Positions 16,114 through 29,674 of a stretch of 64,000 nucleotides of DNA are shown here, in pieces. The first letter of the stretch is position 1. Each line of letters begins with the position of its first letter. Source of the stretch: Intrasporangium flavum. GTDB taxonomy: Bacteria; Actinomycetota; Actinomycetes; Actinomycetales; Dermatophilaceae. Location: the NCBI RefSeq assembly GCF_001956915.1, contig NZ_MLJO01000003.1:186001-250000 (forward strand), read 5' to 3'. Under the pieces are notes generated by a model. The model did no database searches and was not told where the DNA came from. It worked only from the letters and a program-made list of their open reading frames with translations. The position numbers were made by a program, and so were the translations under genes.

Positions 16114-16793
16114 GCCCGCACGAGGAGGCTGACGCCCGGCAGGCCCCCGACCGGCAGGTACCGCTCGGCGGCGATGACGGCGCGCAGCCCGAGGTTGACC
16201 ACCGGGTTGAGGTCCTCGAGGTCCGACCCGGAGCTCGTCCTGCGCCGCATCGCGACCACGGGTCGCAGCAGCACGTTCCAGGACCTGACGTCGGCGACCT
16301 CGAAACCGCCGCGGTCGAGCAGCTCGAGCAGGCCCTCGCGGGTGTAGCGGCGCACGTGGTCGACCGCGACGTCGTGGCTCGACCACAGGCGCGGGTCGGC
16401 CGGCACGGCCACGAGGTAGGTGCCGCCCGGTCGCAGGATGCGGCGCACCTCCGCGACGGCGGCGTCGTCGTCCTGGAGGTGCTCGAGGACGTCGAAGGCC
16501 ACGACGAGGTCGAGCGAGGCGTCGGCCAGGGGCAGGTTCGTCGCGTCGCCGCGCAGGGTCGCGAGACCACGCTCGTGCGCGACCGCCGCGCCGTCGGCTC
16601 CGTACTCGAGCGCCACTGCGTCCCAACCGTGCTCACGCAGGACGCGGGTGTTGCCACCCCCTGCGGCGCCGATGTCGATGGCCCGTCCCGGGGCGAGCCC
16701 GGTGATGGCCCGAGCGAGCAGGTGACGCCGCTCGCGGTACCACCAGTGCTCGTCCTCGAGCTGGGCGAGCTTGCGGACCTCGGTGCCTTCCAT
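16098..16793 (-). CDS. Class I SAM-dependent methyltransferase
   Basis: A 231-residue protein. Motif I is AIDIGAAGGGNTRVL (residues ~37-51), the acidic post-I residue is in VALEYG, motif II is DLVVAFDVLEHLQDD (a typical Methyltransf_11 DVLEH), and LRPGGTYLVAVPA is motif III. It begins EGTEVRKLAQLEDEHWWYRERRHLL, as in methyltransferases found near glycosyltransferases of cell-surface glycan synthesis. The convergent GT2 gene next door hints at a shared role, but the target is not known. Confidence 0.85.
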   Translation of the reverse strand: MEGTEVRKLAQLEDEHWWYRERRHLLARAITGLAPGRAIDIGAAGGGNTRVLREHGWDAVALEYGADGAAVAHERGLATLRGDATNLPLADASLDLVVAFDVLEHLQDDDAAVAEVRRILRPGGTYLVAVPADPRLWSSHDVAVDHVRRYTREGLLELLDRGGFEVADVRSWNVLLRPVVAMRRRTSSGSDLEDLNPVVNLGLRAVIAAERYLPVGGLPGVSLLVRAQPRS

Positions 16794-16825
16794 GACGGCA
16801 CATCATGCCACCCGCGCGTGACCGC

Positions 16826-18109
16826 TCAACGAACGTGCCCGTCGCCTTCCACGACCCACTTGGTCGTCGTCAGCTCGGGCAGGGCCATCGGGCCCCGGGC
16901 GTGCAGCTTCTGCGTCGAGATCCCGATCTCGGCGCCGAAGCCGAACTCGCCGCCGTCGGTGAACCGGGTGCTGGCGTTGACCATGACCGCGGCGGCGTCG
17001 ACCTCGGCCGTGAACCGCCGTGCGGCGCCACGGTCCTCGGTGACGATGGCCTCGGTGTGCCCGGTGCCGTAGCGGCGGATCCGGTCCATGGCCTCGTCGA
17101 GGTCCTCGACGACGGCGACGCTCATCTCCAGGCCGTGCCACTCGGTGCCGAAGTCGGTCTCGGAGGCGAGCTCGTACGCCGCCCCCGCGGCCTCGGCGTA
17201 CTCGGTCACCTCGGGCCCGACGTGCAGGCGCACGCCGGCGCCGGCTAGGTCGGTCAGCGTCTTGGGCAGGAAGTCGGCGGCGACGGCGCGGTGCACGAGC
17301 AGCGACTCGGCGGCGTTGCAGACGCTGGGCCGGTGCGTCTTGGCGTTGAGCGTGATGGCGCGCGCCTTGTCGAGGTCGGCCGCGCGGTCGACGTAGACGT
17401 GGCAGACCCCGACGCCGGTCTCGATGACCGGCACCGTCGACTCCATGACGACGGTGCGGATGAGGTCGGCGCCGCCGCGCGGGATGACGAGGTCGACGCG
17501 TCCGCGGGCGGTCATGAGCGCCCGGGCGGCGTCGCGGCCGCCCTCCTCGAGGAGGTTGACGGCCTCGGCCGGCAGGCCCTGGGCGGACAGGGAGTCGCGC
17601 AGCGCCTCGACGAGGGCGTGGTTGGTGCTCGCGGCGGCCGACCCGCCCCGGAGGATGACGGCGTTGCCGGACTTGAGGGCGAGCCCGGCGGCGTCGACGG
17701 TGACGTTGGGGCGGGCCTCGTAGATCATCCCGATGACGCCCATCGGCACCCGTACCTGGCGGATCTGCAGGCCGTTGGCGAGCGTGGAGCCGCGGACGAC
17801 CTCGCCGACCGGGTCGGGCAGGGCGGCGACGTCGCGCAGGGCCTGGGCCACCGCGGCGACGCGCGGCCCGTCGAGGCGCAGCCGGTCCTGCAGGCTCTCG
17901 GACATCCCACCGGCCCGACCCCGCTCGAGGTCCTCGGCGTTGGCCGCGACGATCGCCGTGGTGGCGGCGTCGACGGCGTCGGCGAGGGCGAGGAGGGCGG
18001 CGTCCTTCTCGGCCCGCGACATCAGGGCGAGCCGGCGGGAGGCGACGCGTGCGCCGTCGGCGACCTGCGCCACGTGCTCGACGACGGCGGGGTCGATCGT
18101 GCGTTCCAT
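16826..18109 (-). CDS. proA: Gamma-glutamyl phosphate reductase
   Basis: Second step of proline synthesis: NADPH-dependent reduction of glutamyl 5-phosphate to the semialdehyde. The 427-residue length is normal. Visible features: [33 protein letters not shown] in the NADP-binding part and the catalytic Cys in [13 protein letters not shown], with the C-terminal [26 protein letters not shown] lies 6 nt before the ATG, suggesting leaderless translation. In many relatives proB and proA are adjacent; here proB lies 8 kb away on the other strand with the thi operon between. Confidence 0.97.
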   Translation of the reverse strand: MERTIDPAVVEHVAQVADGARVASRRLALMSRAEKDAALLALADAVDAATTAIVAANAEDLERGRAGGMSESLQDRLRLDGPRVAAVAQALRDVAALPDPVGEVVRGSTLANGLQIRQVRVPMGVIGMIYEARPNVTVDAAGLALKSGNAVILRGGSAAASTNHALVEALRDSLSAQGLPAEAVNLLEEGGRDAARALMTARGRVDLVIPRGGADLIRTVVMESTVPVIETGVGVCHVYVDRAADLDKARAITLNAKTHRPSVCNAAESLLVHRAVAADFLPKTLTDLAGAGVRLHVGPEVTEYAEAAGAAYELASETDFGTEWHGLEMSVAVVEDLDEAMDRIRRYGTGHTEAIVTEDRGAARRFTAEVDAAAVMVNASTRFTDGGEFGFGAEIGISTQKLHARGPMALPELTTTKWVVEGDGHVR

Positions 18110-18188
18110 GGTCCAAGGGTAGGTCGGCCGCGCGCCGCGCCCCGCCGCGTTTCCGCGGGCTGGACGCACTGGATCACGGAGCACCGAC

Positions 18189-19208
18189 TCAGTCGAAGAT
18201 GCCGCTGTAGGCGTTGATGGCGGGCTGGCCGCCGAGGTGGGCGTAGAGCACGGTGGAGTCCTTCGGGATCTCCCCCGAGGAGACGAGGTCGACGAGGCCG
18301 GCCATCGACTTCCCCTCGTAGACGGGGTCGATGATCATCCCCTCGAGCCGGCCGGACAGGCGGATCGCCTCGACGGTCGACTCGACGGGCACGCCGTAGA
18401 GGTCCCCCGCCCAGCCGGGCAGGACCGTCACCTCGTCGTCGCGCAGGTCTCGCTCCAGGCCGATGAGCGCGGCGGTGTGGCGGGCGATGCGGCCCACCTG
18501 GTCACGCGTCTTCTCGAGGGTCGCCGACGCGTCGATGCCGATGACCCGGCGTGGGCGGCCGCCGGCGTCCTCGAGGGCGGCGAAACCGGCGACCATCCCG
18601 GCGTGGGTCGAGCCGGTGACGGTGCACACGACGACGGTGTCGAAGAAGACGCCGAGGGCCTGCTCCTGCTCGGCCACCTCGTGGGCCCACGCGGCGAAGC
18701 CGAGACCACCGAGCCGGTGCTCCGACGCGCCGGCCGGGATCGCGTACGGGCGACCGCCCGCAGCCTCGACCTCGGCGATCGCCTCCTCCCACGACGGCCG
18801 GATGCCGATGTCGAAGCCGTGCGGGTCGAGGCGCACGTCGGCGCCCATGATCCGCGAGAGCAGGATGTTGCCGACGCGGTCGTTGACCGGGTCGTCCCAG
18901 TCGACCCACCTCTCCTGCACGAGCCGGCAGCCGAGCCCGAGCTTCGCGGCGACGGCGGCGACCTGCCGGGTGTGGTTGCTCTGGTAGCCGCCGATCGAGA
19001 CCAGGGTGTCGGCGCCGCTCGCGAGCACGTCGGGGACGATGTACTCGAGCTTGCGCGTCTTGTTGCCCCCGAAGGCCAGGCCGCTGTTGACGTCCTCCCG
19101 CTTGGCCCAGACGTCGGCGCCGCCGAGGTGAGCCGTGAGGCGGCCGAGCCGGTGCACCGGACTCGGGCCGAAGGTGAGCGGGTAGCGCTCGAAGTCATGG
19201 ATCGACAC
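18189..19208 (-). CDS. acdS: 1-aminocyclopropane-1-carboxylate (ACC) deaminase
   Basis: A PLP enzyme that splits ACC, the plant ethylene precursor, into 2-oxobutyrate and ammonia. The 339-residue protein closely follows characterised AcdS proteins: start [15 protein letters not shown] Lys in FGGNKTRK (near residue 50), [29 protein letters not shown] carries the Glu, and YAHLGG the Leu, that separate ACC deaminase from D-cysteine desulfhydrase; both diagnostic residues are present. AAGGAG lies 7 nt before the GTG start. A GntR-family regulator gene ends 18 nt upstream and probably controls it. Confidence 0.92.
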   Translation of the reverse strand: MSIHDFERYPLTFGPSPVHRLGRLTAHLGGADVWAKREDVNSGLAFGGNKTRKLEYIVPDVLASGADTLVSIGGYQSNHTRQVAAVAAKLGLGCRLVQERWVDWDDPVNDRVGNILLSRIMGADVRLDPHGFDIGIRPSWEEAIAEVEAAGGRPYAIPAGASEHRLGGLGFAAWAHEVAEQEQALGVFFDTVVVCTVTGSTHAGMVAGFAALEDAGGRPRRVIGIDASATLEKTRDQVGRIARHTAALIGLERDLRDDEVTVLPGWAGDLYGVPVESTVEAIRLSGRLEGMIIDPVYEGKSMAGLVDLVSSGEIPKDSTVLYAHLGGQPAINAYSGIFD

Positions 19209-19226
19209 AGTGGATCTCCTTGCAGG

Positions 19227-19883
19227 TCAGGCGTTCTCGGACTCGAGGGTCTCGATGAGGGGACGGAGCGTCTCCCACGTCTCGTGGGCCACGTCGCCGG
19301 CGGCCCCGGCGTCCCCGGCCGCACAGCGCTCGATGATCCGCTCGTGCAGGGCCACCGACGCGCGGCCCGAGAGCGAGCCGAAGCGGAGCCGCTCGAGGCG
19401 GCGCAGGACCGGCGTGTACTGGTCGAGGACGGTCTCGACGGCGGTGTTGGCCGCCGCCCGCACCGCGACGGCGTGGAAGGCGTCGTCGGCGGTCACGGCG
19501 GCCTCGGCGTCACCCCGGCGCAGCGCGTCGGCGAACCGCTCGTTGGCCTCCCGCATCGCCTCGAGGTCGGCCGGTCCGAGCTGTGGCACCGCCTGCTCGA
19601 CGGCGAGGCGGTGCATGGCCGCGACCACGGCCTGCGCGTCGCGGATGGCGCGCGCATCCAGGGTGGCGACCGTCGTGGACCGGCCCGGCGCCGCGTGCAC
19701 GAGTCCCGCCTGCCCGAGGCGCAGCAGCGCCTCGCGCACGGGGGTGCGGCTCACCCCGAGCCACGCGGCGAGGTCCTGGTCGCGCAGGCGCTCCCCCGGG
19801 GTGAGCGTGCCGTCGACGATGGCGTCACGCAGCCGCTGGTGCACGTCGTCGCGCAGGAGCGGTCGCGGCGCGAGGGATTCCAT
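19227..19883 (-). CDS. GntR/FadR-family (FCD) regulator next to acdS
   Basis: About 218 residues: an N-terminal winged helix (DVHQRLRDAIVDGTLTPGERLRDQDLAAWLGVSRTPVREALLRLGQAGLV), the canonical GntR pattern, then a helical FCD ligand-binding domain with the Asp/His metal site (ADDAFHAVAV, LHERIIERCAAGD). It is the first gene of an operon with acdS. The ATG at 19883 is preferred over the in-frame ATG at 19895 because the likely -10 region lies at 19900-19908, which would put the upstream ATG outside the transcript. It should bind the palindrome at 19895-19908 and thus repress itself and acdS; the inducer could be ACC or a product. Confidence 0.88.
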   Translation of the reverse strand: MESLAPRPLLRDDVHQRLRDAIVDGTLTPGERLRDQDLAAWLGVSRTPVREALLRLGQAGLVHAAPGRSTTVATLDARAIRDAQAVVAAMHRLAVEQAVPQLGPADLEAMREANERFADALRRGDAEAAVTADDAFHAVAVRAAANTAVETVLDQYTPVLRRLERLRFGSLSGRASVALHERIIERCAAGDAGAAGDVAHETWETLRPLIETLESENA

Positions 19884-19894
19884 CGGGATCGGCA

Positions 19895-19908
19895 TGCAAT
19901 ATATTGCA
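19895..19908. promoter_or_regulatory. Palindromic GntR operator overlapping the gntR-acdS promoter
   Basis: TGCAATATATTGCA is a perfect 14-bp palindrome in an A+T-rich island. On the minus strand a perfect TTGACA (19926-19931) lies 17-20 bp upstream of the A+T core, so the palindrome covers the -10 region and a bound regulator would block transcription. Its form fits FadR-type FCD regulator sites. Confidence 0.75.
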
Positions 19909-20000
19909 CATCGCACGCCCGGACCTGTCAACGTCCGAGTCGCGCGTCCGGGTGGCGAGACCTCGGCGTGCGCCTCCGCCAGGACGTGGCTACTGTGGCG

Positions 20001-20095
20001 ACGTCCTTCACGGGAGTCCGGCGCACCGGGCTGAGAGGGGGCTGACGCGGCCCCGACCGTCCACACCTGATCCGGATCATGCCGGCGCAGGGACG
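20001..20095 (+). ncRNA. TPP riboswitch (THI element) of the thiamin operon
   Basis: Contains the conserved blocks of the thiamin pyrophosphate aptamer in order: CACGGGAGTCC, GGGCTGAGAGGG, ACCTGATCCGGATCATGCCG and GCGCAGGGA. CGTCC (20002-20006) pairs with GGACG (20091-20095) as P1. The 3' end of P1 lies 2 nt before the AAGGAG ribosome binding site of thiE, so ligand binding probably blocks translation initiation; no intrinsic terminator is visible between aptamer and ATG. TACTGT at 19991 is a plausible -10 box. Confidence 0.97.
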
Positions 20096-20107
20096 CAAGG
20101 AGCCGCG

Positions 20108-20854
20108 ATGCCGCAGCACGACCTGCACCACCTGCACGACCCCCTCGATCCGGGCCGCCCCCTCCCCCGGCTCCACGTCCTCACCGACACCCGCGACGGA
20201 CGGGACCCGCTGCCGGACGTGCTCGCCGCCGTGCGCGTCGCCGGTCCCGGAGGCTGCGCCGTCCAGGTGCGCGCCAAGGAGGCGACCGACCGCGAGGCGT
20301 TCGCACTCACGGTGCGCGTCCTCGAGGTGGCGCGCCCGTTCGGGGTGCCGGTGCTCGTCGACGACCGCGTCGACGTCGCCCTCGCCGCCGGGGCCGACGG
20401 CGTCCACCTCGGAGCCACGGACCTCCCGGTCGAGCGCGTGCGAGCCGTCGTACCAGCCAGATTCGTCATCGGGGCCACGGCCCGCGACGCAGTCTCCACC
20501 CTGGCTGCCGCGTCCGCCGGTGCCGACTACCTCGGGGTGGGACCGGCCCACGCCACGACCACCAAGCCCGGGCTGCCGACGCCGCTCGGCCCGGCCGGCA
20601 TCGCAGCGGTCGTCGCGGCGACGACCCTGCCCGTCGTCGCCATCGGTGGCATCGACGCGGCCCGCGTGCCTGCGCTGCTCGCAGCCGGGGCGCACGGAGT
20701 GGCCGTCGTCGCCGCCGTGAGCACGGCGCCCGACCCCGCGGCCGCGGTCGCCGGCCTGCTCGCCGCCCTGTCCCCACCCACCAGGCCACCGAACGACCCA
20801 CCGACGCCCGCGGCGTCGGTGGTCGGGAACGGACCGACCGGCGCAGCGTCGTGA
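20108..20854 (+). CDS. thiE: Thiamin-phosphate synthase
   Basis: Joins hydroxymethylpyrimidine diphosphate and thiazole phosphate. The 248-residue TIM barrel keeps the active-site motifs: [48 protein letters not shown] and VVAIGGI. The C-terminal ~25 residues are Pro/Asn-rich and not conserved. AAGGAG lies 5 nt before the ATG, directly after the TPP riboswitch. The stop overlaps the thiO start by 4 nt (GTGA). A second, degenerate ThiE-like gene (tenI) occurs later in the same operon. Confidence 0.95.
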   Translation: MPQHDLHHLHDPLDPGRPLPRLHVLTDTRDGRDPLPDVLAAVRVAGPGGCAVQVRAKEATDREAFALTVRVLEVARPFGVPVLVDDRVDVALAAGADGVHLGATDLPVERVRAVVPARFVIGATARDAVSTLAAASAGADYLGVGPAHATTTKPGLPTPLGPAGIAAVVAATTLPVVAIGGIDAARVPALLAAGAHGVAVVAAVSTAPDPAAAVAGLLAALSPPTRPPNDPPTPAASVVGNGPTGAAS

Positions 20855-22031
20855 GCGCCGCGAGCGTCGTCGTCCTCGGCGGCGGCGTCATCGGCCTGTC
20901 CTGCGCGTGGCGGCTGGCCCGCCGCGGACACGTGGTCACCGTGCTCGACCCCACGCCGGGCCGGGGCGCGAGCCACGCCGCCGCCGGCATGATCGCGCCG
21001 GCGAGCGAGGCCGTCTTCGGCCAGGGCGCCCTCCTCGGTGCCGGCCTCGCCTCCGCGCGGGCCTGGCCCGGCTTCGCCGCCGAGCTCGCGCGCGACTCCG
21101 GCCGACGCGTCGAGCTCGCCCCGCGCGCGACCCTCCTCGTGGCCCTCGACGCCGACGACGAGGCGCACCTGGCACGGCACGCCCGGCACCTCGAGCGGCG
21201 CGGCTGCCGCGTCGAGCGCCTGACGTCCCGGGCGGCGCGGCGCCTCGAGCCGTCGCTGACCCCGCGGGTCACCGGAGCGGTGCGGCTCGAGGAGACCGCG
21301 GTCGACCCGCGCGCGGTCCTCGCCGCGCTCGCCGAGGCCTTCGCGGCGCAGGGCGGCACGGTGCTGCCGGTCGCCGCGGAGCCGGTGGTGCGCCTCGGGC
21401 GGGCGGTAGCGGCGCGTCCGGTCGGCGAGGGCTTCGGCACCGACGTGGAGGGCGAACGGGAGACCGACCTCGCCGCCGACGTCGTCGTGGTCGCAGCCGG
21501 CTGGTCGTCGCCGCGGGCCCTCGCCGGCGTCGGCCGGCCCGTGCCGGTGCGCCCGCTCAAGGGCCAGGTGCTGCGCCTGCGCGCGACCCCCGGCGTACTG
21601 ACCCACACGGTCCGCGCCACCGTGCACGGCCGGGAGGTGTACGTCGTGCCCCGCCCGTGCGGCGAGGTCGTCGTCGGGGCGACGAGCGAGGACGTCGGCG
21701 AGGACACGTCGGTGAGCGCCGGGGCCGTGCACGACCTGCTCCACGACGCCGTCGAGATCGTCCCCGAGCTCGCAGAGGCCGGGTTCCGGGAGGCCTGCGC
21801 ACGGCTGCGCCCCGCGACGCCCGACAACCTCCCGTTCGTCGGCCCCACCGGCGTCGAGGGACTCGTCGTCGCCACCGGGCACGGGCGCGACGGCGTGCTC
21901 CTCGCACCCCTGACGGCCGACGCGGTGACCGCCCACGTCGAGGGCCGCCCGCCGCCGCGGCCGGCCGAATCCTTCCACCCCGCCCGGCTGGGTCCCTCCC
22001 CGGACCGCGGCCACGAACCCGAGGAGAACGC

Positions 22032-22035
<4 letters not shown>
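20851..22035 (+). CDS. thiO: Glycine oxidase ThiO
   Basis: FAD-dependent oxidation of glycine to iminoglycine, which supplies the C2-N piece of the thiazole ring. The 394-residue DAO-family protein starts with the dinucleotide-binding motif VVVLGGGVIGLSCAWRLARRGHVVTVLD and contains RGASHAAAGMIAP, VDPRAVLAAL, and the FAD-binding C-terminal PATPDNLPFVGPT...GHGRDGVLLAP. The GTG start overlaps the thiE stop. The enzyme indicates the aerobic, ThiO-type route in place of ThiH. Confidence 0.95.
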
Positions 22036-26289
<4,254 letters not shown>

Positions 26290-26345
26290 CCGGCGGGCAT
26301 GGACAGGGCGGCACGGCTCCGGCCCACCTCACTACAGTCGGTGCT

Positions 26346-27458
26346 GTGTCGCCCCGATCCGTCATCGCCACCGCCCGGCGCCTCGTCGTCAAGGTCGGGT
26401 CGAGCTCGCTGACGGGTCCGGACGGCGGCATCGACCACGAGCGCCTCGTCGCCCTGTCCGACGCCCTCGCCGCACGCCACGGCGACGGCACGCAAGTCGT
26501 CCTCGTCAGCTCCGGCGCGATCGCCGCCGGTATCCACCCGCTGCGCCTCGGCACGCGTCCGCGCGACCTCGCCACCCAGCAGGCCGCGGCGTCGGTGGGC
26601 CAAGGCGCCCTCCTCGCCGGCTACACGGCGGCGTTCTCCCGGCACGACATCACCGTCGGGCAGGTGCTGCTCACCGCCGACGACGTGACCCGGCGGACCC
26701 ACTACGCCAACGCCCGCCGCACCCTCGAGCGCCTCCTCGACCTCGGCGTCCTGCCCATCGTCAACGAGAACGACACCGTGGCGACCTCCGAGATCCGCTT
26801 CGGCGACAACGACCGCCTCGCGGCCCTCGTCGCCCACCTCATCGACGCCGACGCCCTCGTGCTGCTCTCCGACGTCGACGCGCTCTACGACGGCCCGCCC
26901 ACCCGGCCCGGCACGACCCGCATCCCGCTCGTCCGCGGCCCCGAGGACCTCGTCGGCATCGAGATCGGCGGCAGCGGGTCGAAGGTCGGCACCGGCGGCA
27001 TGACGACGAAGATCGAGGCGGCACGCATCGCCACCGCCGCGGGCGTCGTCACGACCGTCACCGCGGCCGCGCGCGTGGTGCAGGTACTCTCCGGCGACGA
27101 CGTCGGCACCGTTTTCCTGCCGATCGGCGTGCGTGGCCGTTCGCGGCGGCTGTGGCTCGAGCACGCGACCACCGCGCGCGGCCGGCTCGTCGTCGACGAC
27201 GGCGCCGTCGCGGCACTCGTGCACCGCAAGAAGTCGCTGCTGCCCGCGGGCATCGTCGCCGTCGAGGGCACCTTCCACGAGGGCGACCCCGTCGACGTGT
27301 GCGGACCCGACGGCACGGCCGTGGCCCGCGGCCTCGTCAACTACGACTCCGCCGAGCTCCCCGCACTGCTCGGGCGGTCGACGCGCGAGCTGGCCCGCGA
27401 CCTCGGCCCCGAGTACGAGCGCGAGGTCATCCACCGCGACGACCTCGTCGTGCTCTGA
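26346..27458 (+). CDS. proB: Glutamate 5-kinase with PUA domain
   Basis: First step of proline synthesis. The 370-residue protein has the amino-acid kinase domain (RRLVVKVGSSSLTG, VSSGAIAAG, QQAAASVGQGALL, VNENDTVATSEIRFGDNDRLAALVA, GTGGMTTKIEAARIA) and a C-terminal PUA domain (~270-370, GRLVVDDGAVAAL). TACAGT lies 7 nt before the GTG start, so translation is probably leaderless and the gene has its own promoter after thiC. proA is encoded elsewhere in the window. Confidence 0.97.
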   Translation: MSPRSVIATARRLVVKVGSSSLTGPDGGIDHERLVALSDALAARHGDGTQVVLVSSGAIAAGIHPLRLGTRPRDLATQQAAASVGQGALLAGYTAAFSRHDITVGQVLLTADDVTRRTHYANARRTLERLLDLGVLPIVNENDTVATSEIRFGDNDRLAALVAHLIDADALVLLSDVDALYDGPPTRPGTTRIPLVRGPEDLVGIEIGGSGSKVGTGGMTTKIEAARIATAAGVVTTVTAAARVVQVLSGDDVGTVFLPIGVRGRSRRLWLEHATTARGRLVVDDGAVAALVHRKKSLLPAGIVAVEGTFHEGDPVDVCGPDGTAVARGLVNYDSAELPALLGRSTRELARDLGPEYEREVIHRDDLVVL

Positions 27459-27494
27459 GCCCGGGACACCACCTCCGACCGCCAGCACGCACGA

Positions 27495-27535
27495 CAGAGG
27501 CGGTCACGCGTCCGATGAACGCGTGACCGCCTCTG
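27495..27535. terminator. Bidirectional terminator between proB and the symporter gene
   Basis: Perfect 17-bp inverted repeat (CAGAGGCGGTCACGCGT and its complement) with a 7-nt loop, in the 107-bp space between convergent proB and the acetate-symporter-like gene. There is no long T-run, as is usual for terminators in such G+C-rich genomes. Confidence 0.7.
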
Positions 27536-27565
27536 CCACAAGGGTGCTCGAGCCTCTCGCGGCGC

Positions 27566-29209
27566 TCAGTGGTGCGTCGCGGCCTCCGCGCCGACCCCGG
27601 TGAGCGAGCGGACCTCCATCTCCGCGTACTTCGCGGCGTTGAACTCCCGGCTCGTCACCGTGCCGATGTAGCCGAGCAGGAAGCCGAGCGGGATCGAGAT
27701 GATCCCCGGGTTGTCGAGCGGGAACCAGTGGAAGTCGACCCCCTGGAGCATCGAGGGGCTCTTGCCCGTCGCGGGGTCGATGGGCTTGCCCGACACCACC
27801 GGCGAGAACACGATGAGCGTGATCGCGCTGATGAGGCCGCCGTAGATCGACCACAGGGCGCCCCGGGTGTTGAACCGCTTCCAGAACAGCGAGTAGAGGA
27901 TCGTCGGCAGGTTCGCGCTCGCCGCGATGGCGAAGGCGAGGGCGACGAGGAAGGCGATGTTCTGGCCGAGGGCGAAGATGCCGCCGACGATGGCGATGGC
28001 GCCGAGGACGAGCGCCGAGAGGCGCGCGACCTTGACCTCCTCCTCCGGCGTCGCCCTCCCGTGCTTGACCACGGTGTTGTAGATGTCGTGCGACAGCGAC
28101 GCGCTCGCGGTGATCGTCAGGCCGGCGACGACCGCGAGGATCGTCGCGAAGGCCACGGCCGAGATGATCCCGAGGAGGATCTCGCCGCCGAGGTGGAAGG
28201 CGAGCAGCGGCGCGGCCGAGTTGACGGCCCCCGGTGCCGCCTTGATCTCCTTGGCCCCGACGAGCTCGGCGGCGCCGAAGCCGAGGACGAGCGTGAACAG
28301 GTAGAAGATGCCGATGAGCCAGATCGCCCAGACCACCGAACGGCGGGCCTCGCGGGAGGTCGGCACCGTGTAGAACCGCATGAGCACGTGCGGCAGGCCG
28401 GCCGTGCCGAGCACGAGGGCCATGGCCAGGGAGATGAAGTCGACCGGGTTCTTGTACTGCAGCCCCGGTGCGAGCAGGTCGCGCGTCGCGCCGTCGGCGG
28501 CCTTGGGGGCCGAGGCGGCGGCGTCACCGAGCAGCTGGCTGAGGTTGAAGCCGAACTGGCCGAGCACCCAGAGCGTCATGATGCCGGCACCGATGATGAG
28601 CAGGACGGCCTTGATGATCTGCACCCACGTCGTGCCCTTCATGCCGCCGTAGATGACGTAGAAGATCATGATGAGCCCGACGACGGCGATGACGACGCGC
28701 TGGCCGACCGCTCCCTCGACGCCGAGCAGCAGGGCGACGAGGCCACCGGCGCCGGCCATCTGGGCCAGCAGGTAGAAGAACGACACGACGAGGGTCGAGA
28801 TCGCGGCCGCGATGCGGACCGGGCGCTGGCGCAGCCGGAAGCTGAGCACGTCGGCCATCGTGTACTTGCCGACGTTGCGGAGCAGCTCGGCCACGAGCAG
28901 CAGCGCGACGAGCCAGGCGACGAGGAAGCCGATCGAGTAGAGGAAGCCGTCGTAGCCGTTGAGCGCGATGGCTCCGGCGATGCCGAGGAAGCTGGCCGCC
29001 GACAGGTAGTCGCCGGCGATGGCGATGCCGTTCTGCCGGCCGGTGAAGGCGCGGCCGCCGGCGTAGTACTCCGCGGCGCTGCGGTTGTTGCGCGAGGCGC
29101 GGATGACGATGGCGAGCGTGACGACGACGAACAGGGCGAAGATGCTGATGTTGATCGTCGGGTTGCCGACTGTGGTGGCGGCGGGGGCGAGGGTCGCGAC
29201 GGCGCTCAC
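27566..29209 (-). CDS. actP: SSS-family cation/acetate-type symporter (ActP-like)
   Basis: A 547-residue sodium:solute symporter with 12-13 membrane helices. The N-terminal AAEYYAGGRAFTGRQNGIAIAGDYLSAASFLGIAGAIALNGYDGF and the later LPHVLMRFYTVP are characteristic of ActP/YjcG-type monocarboxylate permeases. The small DUF485 gene upstream (4-nt overlap) is the usual partner, as yjcH is of actP in E. coli. The likely substrate is acetate or a related short-chain acid; pyruvate or propionate are alternatives. The GTG start at 29209 is fixed by the overlap. Confidence 0.9.
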   Translation of the reverse strand: MSAVATLAPAATTVGNPTINISIFALFVVVTLAIVIRASRNNRSAAEYYAGGRAFTGRQNGIAIAGDYLSAASFLGIAGAIALNGYDGFLYSIGFLVAWLVALLLVAELLRNVGKYTMADVLSFRLRQRPVRIAAAISTLVVSFFYLLAQMAGAGGLVALLLGVEGAVGQRVVIAVVGLIMIFYVIYGGMKGTTWVQIIKAVLLIIGAGIMTLWVLGQFGFNLSQLLGDAAASAPKAADGATRDLLAPGLQYKNPVDFISLAMALVLGTAGLPHVLMRFYTVPTSREARRSVVWAIWLIGIFYLFTLVLGFGAAELVGAKEIKAAPGAVNSAAPLLAFHLGGEILLGIISAVAFATILAVVAGLTITASASLSHDIYNTVVKHGRATPEEEVKVARLSALVLGAIAIVGGIFALGQNIAFLVALAFAIAASANLPTILYSLFWKRFNTRGALWSIYGGLISAITLIVFSPVVSGKPIDPATGKSPSMLQGVDFHWFPLDNPGIISIPLGFLLGYIGTVTSREFNAAKYAEMEVRSLTGVGAEAATHH

Positions 29210-29556
29210 TGGTGGTGCCCTCCCATCTTCTGGGCGAGGGCCTCGGCGGCGGGGTCGAACTCCCGGTCGGCCCAGCGCGCGTAGTACATCGTGATGACGA
29301 AGGTCGACACGAACTGCAGGAGCCCGAGGATCAGGCCCCACGTGATGTTGCCGAAGACGCGGGTGGCCATGAAGCCCTTGGCCCACACCGCGAGGAAGAC
29401 GTAGAGGAAGTACCACGCGAGGAACAGCGCGGTCAGGGGGAAGACGAAGCGGCGGAACTTGGTTCGCAGCGCGGCGAACTCGGCCGACTCCTGCATGACG
29501 ACGTTCGGGTCGACGTTCGGGTCGTCGGCCACGCGCTCTGGAGCTTCTTTGCTCAC
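29206..29556 (-). CDS. DUF485 membrane protein (YjcH-like)
   Basis: A 116-residue protein with an acidic N-terminus and two membrane helices (FRRFVFPLTALFLAWYFLYVFLAVWA and ITWGLILGLLQFVSTFVITMYYARWA), the DUF485 pattern. It is coupled by a 4-nt overlap to the ActP-like symporter, with which it is presumed to act. GGAGG lies 8 nt before the GTG start. There is a 118-bp gap to the next upstream symporter gene, so this pair may have its own promoter. Confidence 0.9.
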   Translation of the reverse strand: MSKEAPERVADDPNVDPNVVMQESAEFAALRTKFRRFVFPLTALFLAWYFLYVFLAVWAKGFMATRVFGNITWGLILGLLQFVSTFVITMYYARWADREFDPAAEALAQKMGGHHQ

Positions 29557-29674
29557 GGGCCACCTCCTGTGGTGGGTGTTCGGGCGAGTGCCAACGTAGG
29601 AGCACGGGCACCCGCCCGGAATCCCCTGCGCGGCGGGCGTCGCCCAGCGGCCGAGGTCGTCGCCGTGCGCAGGC

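Noticed and set aside
19227-19895. ATG 19895 as start of the GntR gene
   Set aside because: It lies inside the operator and before the expected transcription start; ATG 19883 fits better, although 19895 cannot be excluded.
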